From an uncultured Erysipelotrichaceae bacterium (GTDB lineage: Bacteria; Bacillota_I; Bacilli_A; RFN20; CAG-826), in assembly GCA_900317295.1 (NCBI GenBank), contig ONGB01000014.1, positions 1 through 40,189 on the forward strand: a stretch of 40,189 bases of DNA. Reading direction: 5' to 3'. This document shows, one piece after another, positions 8,522 to 17,756 of the stretch. Below the pieces are notes generated by a model. That model was not told the DNA's origin. It was given only the letters and a program-made list of their open reading frames with translations, and ran no database searches. Within the stretch, counting starts at the first letter, position 1. Each line of letters opens with the position of its first letter. The position numbers and the translations under genes were made by a program.

Positions 8522-10316
8522 TGGACTTCCCTCCTTCCTGCGCTTCGGCTTCTAGCTGCTGCAAACGGACCATCTTCTGATAAGAAGGTGAGGTCTTCAT
8601 GAGTTCGGCGTGGGGGGCAAAGCCTTCGGCCACCCCGTCGACCAACACCAAAATCTTGTCGAATTTACGGACCGTGGAGACGCGGCTTGCGATAACGATG
8701 GTGGTTTGGTTCTCCCTCATCGTGCGGAGGTTCTCCAAAATCGTTTCCTCCGTCTTTACGTCAACCGCCGAAACGGTGTCGTCCATGATGAGGATCGGGG
8801 CTTTCTTGTAATAGGCGCGGGCCAAAGAGATGCGCTGCTTTTGGCCGCCGGAAAGCGTGACGCCGCGCTCGCCGGAAACGGTGTCATACCCCTTGGGAAA
8901 GCCCTCGATATTGCCATCAATGTCCGCGAAATCGGCAGCCTCTTTCACTAGCGATTGATCCGGCTCTTGGGAGGAGAAGGCGATGTTGTTGGTGATGGTG
9001 TCAGAAAATAGGAAATTGTCCTGCGGCGCATAGGCAATGGCGTCCCGCAGAGAGACCAAATCGGCATCCATAATGTCAATTCCGTCCACGAAAACGCGGC
9101 CTTTTTCCACGTTATATAGGCGCATGAGGATTTGGGCTAAGGTCGATTTTCCCGAGCCTATTTTCCCAACGACGCCGATGCGTTCACCGGGTTGAATGGA
9201 GAAAGAAAGGTTCTTTAAAGCCCCGTCTCCCCCGTCAGGATAAGCGAAAGAGAAATCGCGGAATTCGATCGCTCCCCGGGGATTGGCAAGGACGATCGCA
9301 TTCTCCGGGCTCTTGACGTCCTCGGGCACGTCGAGGAAGCGCGTAATCCTTTGCAAAGAGGTCTTCGAGCGCGAGTGCATCATGATGATTTGACCCAAGG
9401 CGATCATCGGCCAGATGAGCAAATCAAAGAGGGAGATGAATTGGGTGAGGTCGCCGATCGTCATCTCGATGCTCATGCCGAAGATGTGATAAGGCTCCCC
9501 GTGCATCGATTGATAAACGAAATAGCCGCCGAACCCCATTAACAAAGCGATGACGGAATAGATAAGGATTTCAATCAAGACGTCAAAAAGGATGGAGACC
9601 TTGGCGAAGGAATAGTTGGTGTCGCGGTTCTTCGCCGCGGTGCGGGCAAAGGCATGAATTTGTTGATTCTCTTTGACGAACGCCTTGATGACGCGGATGC
9701 CGGTGAAGCCCTCTTCGGCGAAATCATATAACTCGTCGTAGGCTTTTTGTCTTTCTTCCCATTTTCTGGACATGATGCGCTCCACCAGGAAGCCCCACAC
9801 GGCGAGAAGCAAAATAGGCACCGCCGCGAGGACGGTGAGCACCCAGTTGACCTCCAAAACCATGCGGAGAATGACGATGACGCTTAGGAAGACGGCATCG
9901 ATGAGCATGACCGTTCCCCAGCCAAAGAACTCGCCGATGGTTTCGACGTCCGTGGTGAACCAAGCCATGATGGCCCCGACTTTGTTCTCGCGGAAATAAG
10001 TGAGGGGTAGGCGCTCCGCTTTGCGGAACATATCGTCGCGAAGGCCCGCCTCAATTTTCCTTGAGGCATAGAAGATCAAAAGGCGCCAGACGATGCGGCC
10101 GACGAGGATCCCCAAGGCCAAAAGCAAAATGGTGCCCAGGGTATTCCAAAGCATTTCGGCGGTGATCGTGGATTCGTTTAAGCCGTCGACGACCAACTTC
10201 AGGTGCCTAGGCACTTCGGTCTCCGCCATGTCGACCCCGATAAGGGCAAGCGCGCCGAAAAGGAAGAAGAACCAAAGCTTCTTGTAATACTTATTTAGGT
10301 ATTTTCCGAGTAAGAT
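8514..10316 (-). CDS. ABC exporter half-transporter, degenerate-site subunit; apparent ATC start
   Basis: The ATPase half has Walker A GKIGSGKST, signature LSGGQKQRISLARAYY and Walker B ILIMDDTVSAVD, where Asp replaces the catalytic Glu, as in the BmrC-type subunit of heterodimeric exporters. From the first ATG (10229) the protein would have 571 residues and lack helix 1. The same frame continues upstream without a stop for 35 codons and reads ILLGKYLNKYYKKLWFFFLF, a good helix 1 that aligns with PILLKRML in the partner. No ATG, GTG or TTG occurs there. An ATC at 10316-10314 lies 7 bases after AAAGGAG, giving 600 residues. I therefore place the start at this ATC; a sequencing error or the shorter form remain possible. 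Confidence 0.8.
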   Translation of the reverse strand: MLLGKYLNKYYKKLWFFFLFGALALIGVDMAETEVPRHLKLVVDGLNESTITAEMLWNTLGTILLLALGILVGRIVWRLLIFYASRKIEAGLRDDMFRKAERLPLTYFRENKVGAIMAWFTTDVETIGEFFGWGTVMLIDAVFLSVIVILRMVLEVNWVLTVLAAVPILLLAVWGFLVERIMSRKWEERQKAYDELYDFAEEGFTGIRVIKAFVKENQQIHAFARTAAKNRDTNYSFAKVSILFDVLIEILIYSVIALLMGFGGYFVYQSMHGEPYHIFGMSIEMTIGDLTQFISLFDLLIWPMIALGQIIMMHSRSKTSLQRITRFLDVPEDVKSPENAIVLANPRGAIEFRDFSFAYPDGGDGALKNLSFSIQPGERIGVVGKIGSGKSTLAQILMRLYNVEKGRVFVDGIDIMDADLVSLRDAIAYAPQDNFLFSDTITNNIAFSSQEPDQSLVKEAADFADIDGNIEGFPKGYDTVSGERGVTLSGGQKQRISLARAYYKKAPILIMDDTVSAVDVKTEETILENLRTMRENQTTIVIASRVSTVRKFDKILVLVDGVAEGFAPHAELMKTSPSYQKMVRLQQLEAEAQEGGKSNG

Positions 10317-10355
10317 AGGCCTTCTCCTTTCGGCCTATCATTCTAACGATGATAG
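10314..10355 (-). promoter_or_regulatory. Leader with two overlapping, mutually exclusive hairpins before the ABC exporter
   Basis: On the minus strand GATAGGCC (10339-10332) pairs with GGCCTATC (10321-10314) around a 10-base loop that holds the ribosome binding site AAAGGAG, with the ATC start inside the right arm. The same central segment can pair instead through ATGATAG (10341-10335) with upstream CTATCAT (10355-10349). Both arms are perfect. Either two alternative RNA folds control translation, or the repeats are half-sites for a DNA-binding regulator. Confidence 0.5.
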
Positions 10356-10376
10356 AAGGATTTTCCACCCCTTTGC

Positions 10377-10592
10377 TTAGTGGGAGGAAACGCCTTCTTC
10401 TGGGATGTCTTTCAATATCGCGGGGCATTGTCCCCCGATTTGGATGTCATAAAGGACTTTACCCTGCCCGTCTTGTTTGATCGCATATATGTAGCCGAAC
10501 GCCCGTTCCCCGCGGAAACGGAAATAGACCATATCGCCTTCGTGATAACGCGAAACGATCTCCGGTTTCTTTTTCCTTTTAAAGAAGCACAT
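10377..10592 (-). CDS. Small basic protein of 71 residues, hypothetical
   Basis: The product starts MCFFKRKKKPEIVSRYHEGD and continues with several predicted beta strands (MVYFRFRG, AFGYIYAIKQD, KVLYDIQIGG). This resembles a small SH3-like barrel behind a basic N-terminus. A longer open frame runs upstream but is only the antisense shadow of the flavoprotein gene. A TATAAT box lies 9 bases before this ATG and no ribosome binding site is seen. It lies on the same strand as the ABC exporter, 60 bases upstream of its apparent start, so it may be co-transcribed with it, as the short bmrB frame is with bmrCD in B. subtilis. That parallel is an inference; I do not recognise the family. Confidence 0.6.
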   Translation of the reverse strand: MCFFKRKKKPEIVSRYHEGDMVYFRFRGERAFGYIYAIKQDGQGKVLYDIQIGGQCPAILKDIPEEGVSSH

Positions 10593-10601
10593 GGCCCGTA
10601 A

Positions 10602-10607
10602 ATTATA
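10602..10607 (-). promoter_or_regulatory. -10 box of the 71-residue ORF
   Basis: TATAAT on the minus strand ends 9 bases before the ATG at 10592. No good -35 box is seen. It lies back-to-back with the plus-strand -10 box at 10656, leaving an 84-base divergent promoter region. Confidence 0.5.
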
Positions 10608-10655
10608 GGAAATCCCGCCTCTTTTGGCGATGTTCCTCTTTTTCGCGCGAGAGCA

Positions 10656-10661
10656 TATAAT
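10656..10661 (+). promoter_or_regulatory. -10 box of the flavoprotein gene
   Basis: TATAAT lies 15 bases before the ATG at 10677, giving a leader of about 9 nt without a ribosome binding site. The -35 region is weak. Confidence 0.5.
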
Positions 10662-10676
10662 AATCGGGCTGTTTTT

Positions 10677-12233
10677 ATGTCTAAGAAAGTCATTATTATC
10701 GGCGCCGGCCCAGCCGGCCTGACCGCCGCTTACCAATTGCTCACCCAAAGCGACATCAAACCGATCGTTTTGGAGGCGGAGTCTTTCGTCGGGGGCATTT
10801 CCCGCACCTACGAATTCCACGGGAACCGCATGGACATCGGGGGCCACCGCTTCTTCACCAAATCCGATGAGGTCAACGCCCTTTGGGAAAAGATGATGCC
10901 CATCCAAGGCGCTCCGGCCTATGACGATAAGATCCTCGGGAACGAGAAACCTTTCGTCGAAGGCGGACCCGACCCCGAGAAGGAAGACGACGTGATGCTG
11001 CTCCGCCACCGCGTCTCCCGCATCTATTTCCTTAAGAAATTCTTCGATTACCCGATTTCTTTGAAATTCCGCACTCTGAAGAACATGGGCTTCGGCCGCA
11101 CGATGAAAGCAGGGTTCGGCTATTTGGGATCCTGCATCCATAAGCGGAAAGAGAAGTCCCTGGAGGATTTCTACATCAACCGCTTTGGCAAGCCGCTTTA
11201 TCAGCTTTTCTTTGAGGACTACACGACCAAGCTTTGGGGGGTCCACCCCTCTAACCTTTCCGCGGATTGGGGCGCCCAGCGCGTCAAGGGGCTTTCCTTA
11301 GGCAAAACCCTATGGAACGCGATCAGCAAACCCTTCCGCAAGAAGAAAACCAAAGTCGAAACCTCATTGATCGATCAATTCGAATACCCCAAGAAGGGCC
11401 CCGGCCAACTCTATGAGAAGATGGCGGAGGAAGTCATCCGCCTAGGCGGGCAGATCGTCTATGGGGCGAAGGTCTCCTCCATCGAGAAAAACGAATCCGG
11501 CATCGTTGCTTTGTCCACCGCCGATGGCAAGCGTTATGAGGCGGATGCCGTCTTCTCCTCCATGCCGATCAAAGACCTATTCGAGGCGTTCGGAAAAGAC
11601 AACGTTCCCGAGAAACCCTATGAAATCGCCACTCAATTGCCGTATCGCGACTTCATCACCGTCGGGTTGCTACTCGATCGGTTGAAAATCAAAAACCAGA
11701 CCAAGATCAAAACGTTGAACAACATCGTCCCCGACAACTGGATCTATGTTCAGGAACGCGAAGTGAAGATGGGCCGCATCCAGATCTTCAATAACTGGTC
11801 GCCTTATATGCTGGAAGACCCCGAACACAAGGTGTGGATGGGGCTGGAATACTTCTGCACCGAGGGCGACGAGATGTGGGAGGCCTCCGACGAGGATTTC
11901 ATCGCCTTCGCCACCAAAGAATTGGTCTCCATGGGCATCATCGAAAGCGAATCCGACGTTTTGGACGCCTGCCGCCTCCGCGTGAAGAAGGCCTACCCGG
12001 CTTACTTCGGGTCCTATGACGAATTTCCCGTGGTCCGCGAGTATCTCGATTCGATCCCGAACCTCTATTGCATCGGCAGAAATGGCCAGCACCGTTATAA
12101 CAACATGGACCATTCAATGCTCACCGCGATGGTCGCCGTCAATGACCTTCTAGAAGGGAAGGCGGATAAGTCCGCCCTTTGGGAGGTCAACACGGAGAAG
12201 GCCTACCACGAAGAGAAAGAGGAAAAGAAATAA
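10677..12233 (+). CDS. FAD-dependent oxidoreductase, UDP-galactopyranose mutase-like
   Basis: The 518-residue protein opens with the dinucleotide-binding fold [19 protein letters not shown] and a second-strand acid (VLEAES). [22 protein letters not shown] follows, a pattern seen in UDP-galactopyranose mutase-like and amine-oxidase-like flavoproteins. The C-terminal [24 protein letters not shown] should close the FAD site. No signal or membrane helix is present. Such proteins are often encoded next to membrane glycosyltransferases in polysaccharide or lipid-sugar loci, and here the next gene is a family 39-like transferase that overlaps by one base (TAATG). Whether it is a true mutase or another sugar or lipid oxidoreductase cannot be decided by eye. 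Confidence 0.8.
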   Translation: MSKKVIIIGAGPAGLTAAYQLLTQSDIKPIVLEAESFVGGISRTYEFHGNRMDIGGHRFFTKSDEVNALWEKMMPIQGAPAYDDKILGNEKPFVEGGPDPEKEDDVMLLRHRVSRIYFLKKFFDYPISLKFRTLKNMGFGRTMKAGFGYLGSCIHKRKEKSLEDFYINRFGKPLYQLFFEDYTTKLWGVHPSNLSADWGAQRVKGLSLGKTLWNAISKPFRKKKTKVETSLIDQFEYPKKGPGQLYEKMAEEVIRLGGQIVYGAKVSSIEKNESGIVALSTADGKRYEADAVFSSMPIKDLFEAFGKDNVPEKPYEIATQLPYRDFITVGLLLDRLKIKNQTKIKTLNNIVPDNWIYVQEREVKMGRIQIFNNWSPYMLEDPEHKVWMGLEYFCTEGDEMWEASDEDFIAFATKELVSMGIIESESDVLDACRLRVKKAYPAYFGSYDEFPVVREYLDSIPNLYCIGRNGQHRYNNMDHSMLTAMVAVNDLLEGKADKSALWEVNTEKAYHEEKEEKK

Positions 12234-13845
12234 TGTCCTCCGAAGCCGAAAACCCCGCGATTTCCCCATCGCTTTCTTCTGAAGCCAAGAAAAAGGGCCG
12301 CCTTCCCGATTGGGCGTGGCTAGGCATCGTCAGCGTCGCCGTTTTCTTGTTTATCTTCCTTTCCTTCTTGTTCCTCCGCCCGCTTGGGGCTTATGAGGAC
12401 AGCAAAAACCGCGGGCTTTTCGCGAAGCTGTTTGGCTTGGTCTTATTATTGGGGCTAACGGGCGCCCTCATCATCCTGCGTTGGAAGAAGGGTCCTTTCT
12501 CCCTTCAACAAAAGATTGCCTTTGCGATGGGGTACGCCCTCATCATCCATGTCGTCTATATGCTCTACACCGGGCCGCAAACCCGTCAGCACGACATGTC
12601 CTATCCCAGCGCGGAAGAGCTTGCTGCAGGGAAATATGGCGATGGGCATTTCGCCTATGCGATGTCCTTCTACCTCCATATGTCGATGCCGGAGGTCACC
12701 TCCCCCACCGCGGTCTATCAGTTCTATCACCCTCCGCTTAACGCCTTTATCCAAGGCCTCTTCATGCGGATCTTCGAGGGCCTGAACCTCTTCGCCTATA
12801 ACGAATCCGACGCGATTGTTTTATATGGGTCCACCGCGATCCTTTCTTGTTTCTATATGTATTTGACGGGGCTTTTCTTCGTGAAAGCCATCTTATTGAC
12901 CGACCTTTCTCCGAACGGGAAATTCATCGCCTCGCTTTTCGTGCTCCTTTTCCCACGCCTAACGCAGCTATCCGGCCAATTGAATAACGACTCCCTGGCC
13001 TTGATGTTCTCCGCGGTCACGCTTTATTTCTTCTTGAAGTGGTATCTCCGCGGCTATTCTTGGCGCGATATGCTCCTGGCGGGCTTATTCACCGGCTTAT
13101 CGATGTTCGCCAAGATGAGCGCGGCGGTTATCTGCCTTGGCATGGCCGTCGGCTTCTTGGTGGCCTTGATCAAAGTCATCGCGAAAAAAGATGATAATCT
13201 CCGATTAAAGACCGTCATCTTCCAATATCTTGCCTTCCTCGCCATTGCCGCGCCGATCGGCTTGTGGTTCCAAGCTTATAGCCATTATGTCTATGGCCTG
13301 CCCTGGAACTATGTTTTTGATAATCTCAATAGTTCCTTGTTCAACGGCACTCGGGATTATGTCCTTTCGCATCACCCTGACAGGATCACGTCATTTGATA
13401 GGAACAATTCCGGGCTCGCCTACACCAGCGGGTTCTATAACTTCTTGGGGAATTCGCTTATTGGTATGGTTTGGCAGAGGCTTTTGGGGTCATCGCCTTC
13501 TTCGCCAATTTCTTCCTCTACTATGGGGTGATTATCTATTTGGTTTACTGCTTCTTGGAGTTCCTAAGGAAAAAGCAGCCCTTAGGCAAAGAAGGCATGA
13601 TGTTCTTCTATCTCCTCATAGGGGTGGTCGTGATGTTCGTTTATCTGCAAATCAAGATGCCCTATGGCTGCTCGATGGATTTCCGTTACATCGTCCCGGT
13701 AATCCTGCCCTTTGGCTACTTCATCGCACACTCTAACGACAAACTAAAAGACGGTACCTTCCCGCCAATCCTAAAATACGGGGTCCTCGGCACCGGGGCG
13801 GTCTTCCTCGTTTCTAGTTACTGCTTCTATTTCGCGGCGATCTAA
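12233..13845 (+). pseudogene. Family 39-like membrane glycosyltransferase with a one-base frameshift
   Basis: The first frame runs from an ATG at 12233 (overlapping the upstream stop) to a TGA at 13529-13531. The second frame carries the natural C-terminus from about 13471 to a TAA at 13845. Joined, they give about 537 residues with ten or more membrane helices. The first large loop contains QHDMSY and YQFYHPPLNAFIQGLFMR, the acidic and HPPL elements of dolichyl-phosphate-mannose-type (GT39) transferases that use lipid-linked sugars outside the membrane. Inserting one T in the GGTTTGG run near 13470 restores one continuous frame (GMV-LAEAFGVIAFF). This may be a real recent inactivation, a phase-variable tract or an assembly error. 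The surviving frame would lack the last three to four helices. Confidence 0.8.
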
Positions 13846-13846
13846 A

Positions 13847-14428
13847 TCACCGATAATATTTCTCGATGCCGCCATAACCCGCGATTAGTTTGCCCTCGCG
13901 GGTTTTCTTTATAAAACTGTCCAAACGTTTTTGGAATTCCTCTGGACGGTTTCTAGCCGCGTCGATATAGGCGATGCGGATACGCTTATAGGGTTCGGCA
14001 AAGGCTTGATAATGTTCCCAGGCTTTCTTGTCTTTTTTGATGGCCATAATGATGTCTTTTGGGAAAACAAAGGGGGCGTGTATTAGTTTTTGCACGGATT
14101 TCAAAACGGAAGGATGAATCAACCCCTGTTCTTCTAACCATAAAAGGCGTTCGATGTTGGGGCGGGAATAAGGGCTGCCTTTTCGGCGCGGCGTGAACCT
14201 GCGGATGTGATGGTTTTCATCCAAGGTACCGGCTTGCCCGTCGATCCAGCCAAAGCAAAGCGCCTCTTCCACCGCGTCGTTATAGGAAATGGAGGGCTCG
14301 CCGGAAGCCATGGTAGGAAAGACAAACCAGATCTCGTCGTAATTTTGAAAATGGGCTTCGAGGAAGCTCCTCCATTCCGCGCGATCGGCGGATTTAAACA
14401 TCAATTTGTTTTCAGCTTTTCGGGACAT
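13847..14428 (-). CDS. YdeI/OmpD-associated-like protein
   Basis: The protein of about 193 residues matches the YdeI-like family: RAEWRSFLEAHF, then DEIWFVFPT, SISYNDAVEEALCFGWIDGQ, RRFTPRRKGSPYSRPNIERL, and a C-terminal helical segment ending GKLIAGYGGIEKYYR. Family members are small cytoplasmic proteins. Some have been linked to resistance to cationic peptides or to bacteriocin protection, but the chemistry is unknown. The start is ambiguous: ATG 14428 overlaps the upstream lipoprotein gene by 17 bases, whereas ATG 14401 avoids the overlap; neither has a ribosome binding site. The gene ends one base from the convergent GT39-like gene. Confidence 0.8.
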   Translation of the reverse strand: MSRKAENKLMFKSADRAEWRSFLEAHFQNYDEIWFVFPTMASGEPSISYNDAVEEALCFGWIDGQAGTLDENHHIRRFTPRRKGSPYSRPNIERLLWLEEQGLIHPSVLKSVQKLIHAPFVFPKDIIMAIKKDKKAWEHYQAFAEPYKRIRIAYIDAARNRPEEFQKRLDSFIKKTREGKLIAGYGGIEKYYR

Positions 14429-15893
14429 ATTGCTCGCTGTCGGCGACCGAGGCGGCGAAAAGGTCATCGATCTGGGTGGCGAGATCGTCGGAGTTTAAAC
14501 AGGTTTCTAAAAGCAGCCCAACATTCGTGCGGGCGTTGCCGGAGCCGCGGAAAACGGGGGTATTGAAGGTGTTCCCTTTGACTTCGGCGATCTTTTTAAG
14601 GTTATCGGCCTCGCCGATTTCATAAATCGTTCCTTCCTCGCCCGCGGCGATCTTTTCGTAATATTCCTCGCTCTCGTAGACGCTATTGCGGACACCGATA
14701 TAGCCCGTGGAAAGCGACCACCTCTTAGCGTGCTCGGGATCGGTGATATAGCGCCATAGCAGATAGGAGGCGAGGGAGCGGTTCTCGTCTTCGTGGTCAA
14801 GGATGCAAACCGAGGGTCCTTGGTTAATCGAGGCGCCCCCCTTCCCTTCCGCATGGGGGATTTTGGCCACGCCGACGGAGAAAGGCACCAGCCCTTTGTT
14901 TTCCGCGTCCCGTTCGCTGACGAAATTATAGGAAAGCCCCGCCGTAGATGAGATGGTGAATAACGCCTCACGGGATTGGAAGAGATAGGAGACATAGTCC
15001 TGATAGGTTTTCCGGGTTTGGAGATACCCCGCCTCCTTGGCCTGATTCAGCTTCAGCATCAAGCCCTTCATGCCGGGGTTATCGTAATCGATGCTGCCGC
15101 GACCATCTTCTTTGAAACTTGTATAGCCATAGCCATATTGGTTCGCCAAAGTGATGAAGAAGTTTTCGTCGGAATCGTAGGTGACGATGCCGGAATTCTC
15201 GGTGACCTTCATGATTTTGTGGTCGTCATCTTGGGCGTCGTTATAGCTTTTAATCGCGGGGCAGAGGCGATCGAACAGTTCTTCCCACGAAAGATTATCC
15301 AAATAGGCTTCGTCCAAAGGCCGGCCGCTATTGATAGAAGCGTCGATGCCGCTTAGATCTAGGCCAAGCAACACGTCCGCATTGTAATAAAGCAGTTCCG
15401 TCGATTTGCAAAATGGCAGCGAGTAGGTGCCCTTTTCTTTATAGGAGGAGCCTTCTTCCAGGAAAGACGTGATATAGTCGTCGTCTTGATCGATGCCGTA
15501 AGTCTCGTTAGCGCGATAGTCATCTACTTTCACGACATAGCCGCGGTCATAGTATTTGACGACGTTGTCGGGATAGCATTGCACCAAATCCGGGTAGTCT
15601 TCTTTATAGAAGCCGGCCACGACGGTCCTTTCTAGCGCCCCATAATCCCCCGAGCCGAGCGGGTTGGTCAAATTGACATCGACGTTAGGCTCCGTTTCTT
15701 CAAATTCTTCAACCATCTCCTCAAGCAGCGCGAAATAATTCCCGTCTACCATGCAGAGGAATTCAATCTCGGTTTTCTCTTTGATGATGAAATCGCCCTC
15801 CTCGGGCGTGGAAGTCGAACTTTGCCCGGGGGCGGAGGCGTTGCACCCGGTGACCAACAAGGGCAACAGGAGGAGAAGAATCTTGGATTTCAC
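14412..15893 (-). CDS. Extracellular solute-binding lipoprotein
   Basis: The 493-residue protein has a lipoprotein signal (KSKILLLLLPLLVTGC, lipobox LVTGC), so it should be lipid-anchored outside the membrane. A Ser/Thr-rich linker is followed by a family 1 binding-protein fold: IEFLCMVDGNYFALLEEMVEEFEE, a DYPDLVQCYPDNVVKYYDRGYVV segment and SLPFCKSTELLYYN. These features are typical of carbohydrate-type ABC binding proteins. No permease genes adjoin it. The cut-off ATPase at 1-268 could belong to the same system, but other binding proteins may lie outside the window. It lies divergently next to the cyclic-di-GMP cluster, 47 bases from the HAMP/HD-GYP receptor gene. Confidence 0.9.
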   Translation of the reverse strand: MKSKILLLLLPLLVTGCNASAPGQSSTSTPEEGDFIIKEKTEIEFLCMVDGNYFALLEEMVEEFEETEPNVDVNLTNPLGSGDYGALERTVVAGFYKEDYPDLVQCYPDNVVKYYDRGYVVKVDDYRANETYGIDQDDDYITSFLEEGSSYKEKGTYSLPFCKSTELLYYNADVLLGLDLSGIDASINSGRPLDEAYLDNLSWEELFDRLCPAIKSYNDAQDDDHKIMKVTENSGIVTYDSDENFFITLANQYGYGYTSFKEDGRGSIDYDNPGMKGLMLKLNQAKEAGYLQTRKTYQDYVSYLFQSREALFTISSTAGLSYNFVSERDAENKGLVPFSVGVAKIPHAEGKGGASINQGPSVCILDHEDENRSLASYLLWRYITDPEHAKRWSLSTGYIGVRNSVYESEEYYEKIAAGEEGTIYEIGEADNLKKIAEVKGNTFNTPVFRGSGNARTNVGLLLETCLNSDDLATQIDDLFAASVADSEQYVPKS

Positions 15894-15925
15894 GGACGTA
15901 TTCTATCATTCTGCATCGGGATTTT

Positions 15926-15931
15926 GATAAT
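15926..15931 (+). promoter_or_regulatory. Possible -10 box of the HAMP/HD-GYP gene
   Basis: GATAAT, with an overlapping TG-N-TAATAT extended form, ends 9 bases before the ATG at 15941. No clear -35 box is present. Confidence 0.35.
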
Positions 15932-15940
15932 ATATCAATC

Positions 15941-17680
15941 ATGCGGGGCAAAATGCGTTTCTCCATCCGTGCCAAGTTGGCCGTCATGTCGATGGCGACC
16001 ATCGCCCTTTCCGTTACGACGTTAGGGGCCGTTTTGACCACGACTTCCGCGACCAACGCCCGCCAAACCGCAGCCAATAACCTCTCCTCCGTCGCCATCA
16101 ACGCCGCGGCGGCTTTGGAGGGATCCATCGCTTCCGTCGACACTTCAATGAAGCTGCTCTCTAGCCAAATCGGCTATAACCACGATTTCGCCAACTCAAT
16201 CCTAGACGCCTCCACTTCCCCTGCCGCCGCAGCCCAGCTGAAGAAAGCGATGTCGGGGAGCGGCCTAACCGGGGACGCTTCCACGATCGTCGGGGCCATG
16301 GACTATTTGGTCATTGCTGACCACAACATCATCTCCGCGACGATGTATTCCCCCTTCGTTGAACCAGATAAGCCCGTCGCGAACCGTTTATTCCACACTA
16401 GCCTCAGCCAAGTCGAATGCACCGCCGAGCGATACGCCGCCTTAACGGAGCATTCGGGCCGCTCCTTCTGGTTCTTTGGGGACAATGACACCCTTTATGT
16501 TTGGAAAGCCCTCGTCAATTTCGGCGTGGACGATGTCTATGACATGCAGGTCGTCGGCTACGTGGAATATGGCTTTGACCGCGCATCTTTCCTCGAATGT
16601 CTCACCGGCACGGCCTACGAAGACGAAGGCATGCTCCTCATCGACGAGAACGCCAACATCGTATTGAACATCTCCTCGGGTGAAGACAAGGTCGATGACA
16701 AAGTCGCCAATGGCACCCCCAATATCCGCGAAGGCCTAAGACAGAACTCCGACCATACCGTGTATCGTTCGGAAATCGTTTCCCAAAATTGGACCTACAT
16801 CGCCTATATCAACCACCGCTCCCTCCAAAAGGCCATCAACGCGAACATCTGGTCTTCCGTTTTGATCATCGCGATCGCCGTGGTGGTCTCCGTCTTGGTG
16901 GCCGCGCTGCTTTCCACCAAGGAAATCCGCCGCATCCGCGGTTTGTCAAAGGCCGCAGGCGACATCAGCTCCGGGAACTATGATGCCCGCATCGCCAAGA
17001 AAGCGAATGACGAAATCACGGATGTGAGCGAAAGTTTCAACGCGATGGCGGATAAGGTCCAAGAATCCTTGCAGGAACTGATCGATCAACAAGACAGCAT
17101 CTCCGAAAATTTCGCGACCATCCTTTCCAACAAATCGGGCGAATCCGGCAACCACGTCAAGCGCGTCGGCGAATATAGCGCCATCCTCGCGCAAGAACTT
17201 GGCTTTGACGAAAGCCGCGTCCATGACGTCCGCATCGCGGCGATGCTTCATGACGTAGGCAAGATCATGATCGACGAAAAGATCCTCCATAAACCCGGCC
17301 GGTTCACCGAGGAAGAATATAGAATCATGCAGCAGCACGTCGATTTCGGCGGGCAACTCCTACAAGGGGTTCCGGGCAACATCATGCAGCTTGGCGCGAT
17401 CATCGCCCAATACCATCACGAACGCTGGGACGGCACGGGGTACACGCATCGCCTAAAAGGCGACGAAATCCCCGTAGAAGCCCAAATCGCATCGGTCGCC
17501 GACGTATTCGATGCCTTGGTCAGCCACCGTTGCTACAAAGAAGCTTGGACGATCGAGCAGGCCCGTGAAGAAATCCTTGCCCAGCGCGGCAGGCAATTCT
17601 CCCCGGCTGCGGTCGATGCCTTCGAACGGCGTTTCGAGGATTTCCGGCACATCGCCGAAGTCTACCGGGACGAGCTATAA
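15941..17680 (+). CDS. Membrane receptor with Cache-like sensor, HAMP and HD-GYP domains
   Basis: The 579-residue protein (575 if ATG 15953 is used) has helix 1 near residues 11-34, an external sensor region of about 250 residues, helix 2 near 290-320 (SVLIIAIAVVVSVLVAALL), a HAMP segment (EIRRIRGLSKAAGDISSGNYDARI) and an HD-GYP domain. The HD pair is His437-Asp438 in MLHDVGKI and HHERWDGTGY is present, but the GYP triplet reads GYT (500-502). HD-GYP enzymes break down cyclic-di-GMP, so this is probably a ligand-controlled phosphodiesterase. The solute-binding lipoprotein on the other strand could feed it information, as in other sensor/binding-protein pairs; that is inference. Confidence 0.9.
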   Translation: MRGKMRFSIRAKLAVMSMATIALSVTTLGAVLTTTSATNARQTAANNLSSVAINAAAALEGSIASVDTSMKLLSSQIGYNHDFANSILDASTSPAAAAQLKKAMSGSGLTGDASTIVGAMDYLVIADHNIISATMYSPFVEPDKPVANRLFHTSLSQVECTAERYAALTEHSGRSFWFFGDNDTLYVWKALVNFGVDDVYDMQVVGYVEYGFDRASFLECLTGTAYEDEGMLLIDENANIVLNISSGEDKVDDKVANGTPNIREGLRQNSDHTVYRSEIVSQNWTYIAYINHRSLQKAINANIWSSVLIIAIAVVVSVLVAALLSTKEIRRIRGLSKAAGDISSGNYDARIAKKANDEITDVSESFNAMADKVQESLQELIDQQDSISENFATILSNKSGESGNHVKRVGEYSAILAQELGFDESRVHDVRIAAMLHDVGKIMIDEKILHKPGRFTEEEYRIMQQHVDFGGQLLQGVPGNIMQLGAIIAQYHHERWDGTGYTHRLKGDEIPVEAQIASVADVFDALVSHRCYKEAWTIEQAREEILAQRGRQFSPAAVDAFERRFEDFRHIAEVYRDEL

Positions 17681-17716
17681 ACCAATCCATCCGCGATTTG
17701 CATATATATTCATGAA

Positions 17717-17755
17717 AAATGGCCGCCTTCGTTTGGACGGCCATTTCTCTTTTGT
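17717..17755. terminator. Bidirectional terminator between HD-GYP and GGDEF genes
   Basis: A perfect nine-pair stem (AAATGGCCG/CGGCCATTT) around a 12-base loop is followed by CTCTTTTGTTTT on the plus strand and TTTTTC on the minus strand. It can stop both convergent messages. Confidence 0.85.
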
Positions 17756-17756
17756 T

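Noticed and set aside
10593-11246. Long open frame extending the 71-residue ORF upstream to 289 codons
   Set aside because: This part is antisense to the well-supported flavoprotein gene and has no family features; the promoter and start at 10592 fit a short gene.
13847-15893. Antisense ORFs such as 14207-14566 and 14976-15356 as genes
   Set aside because: They mirror codon patterns of the YdeI-like and lipoprotein genes, and lack ribosome binding sites or recognisable domains.
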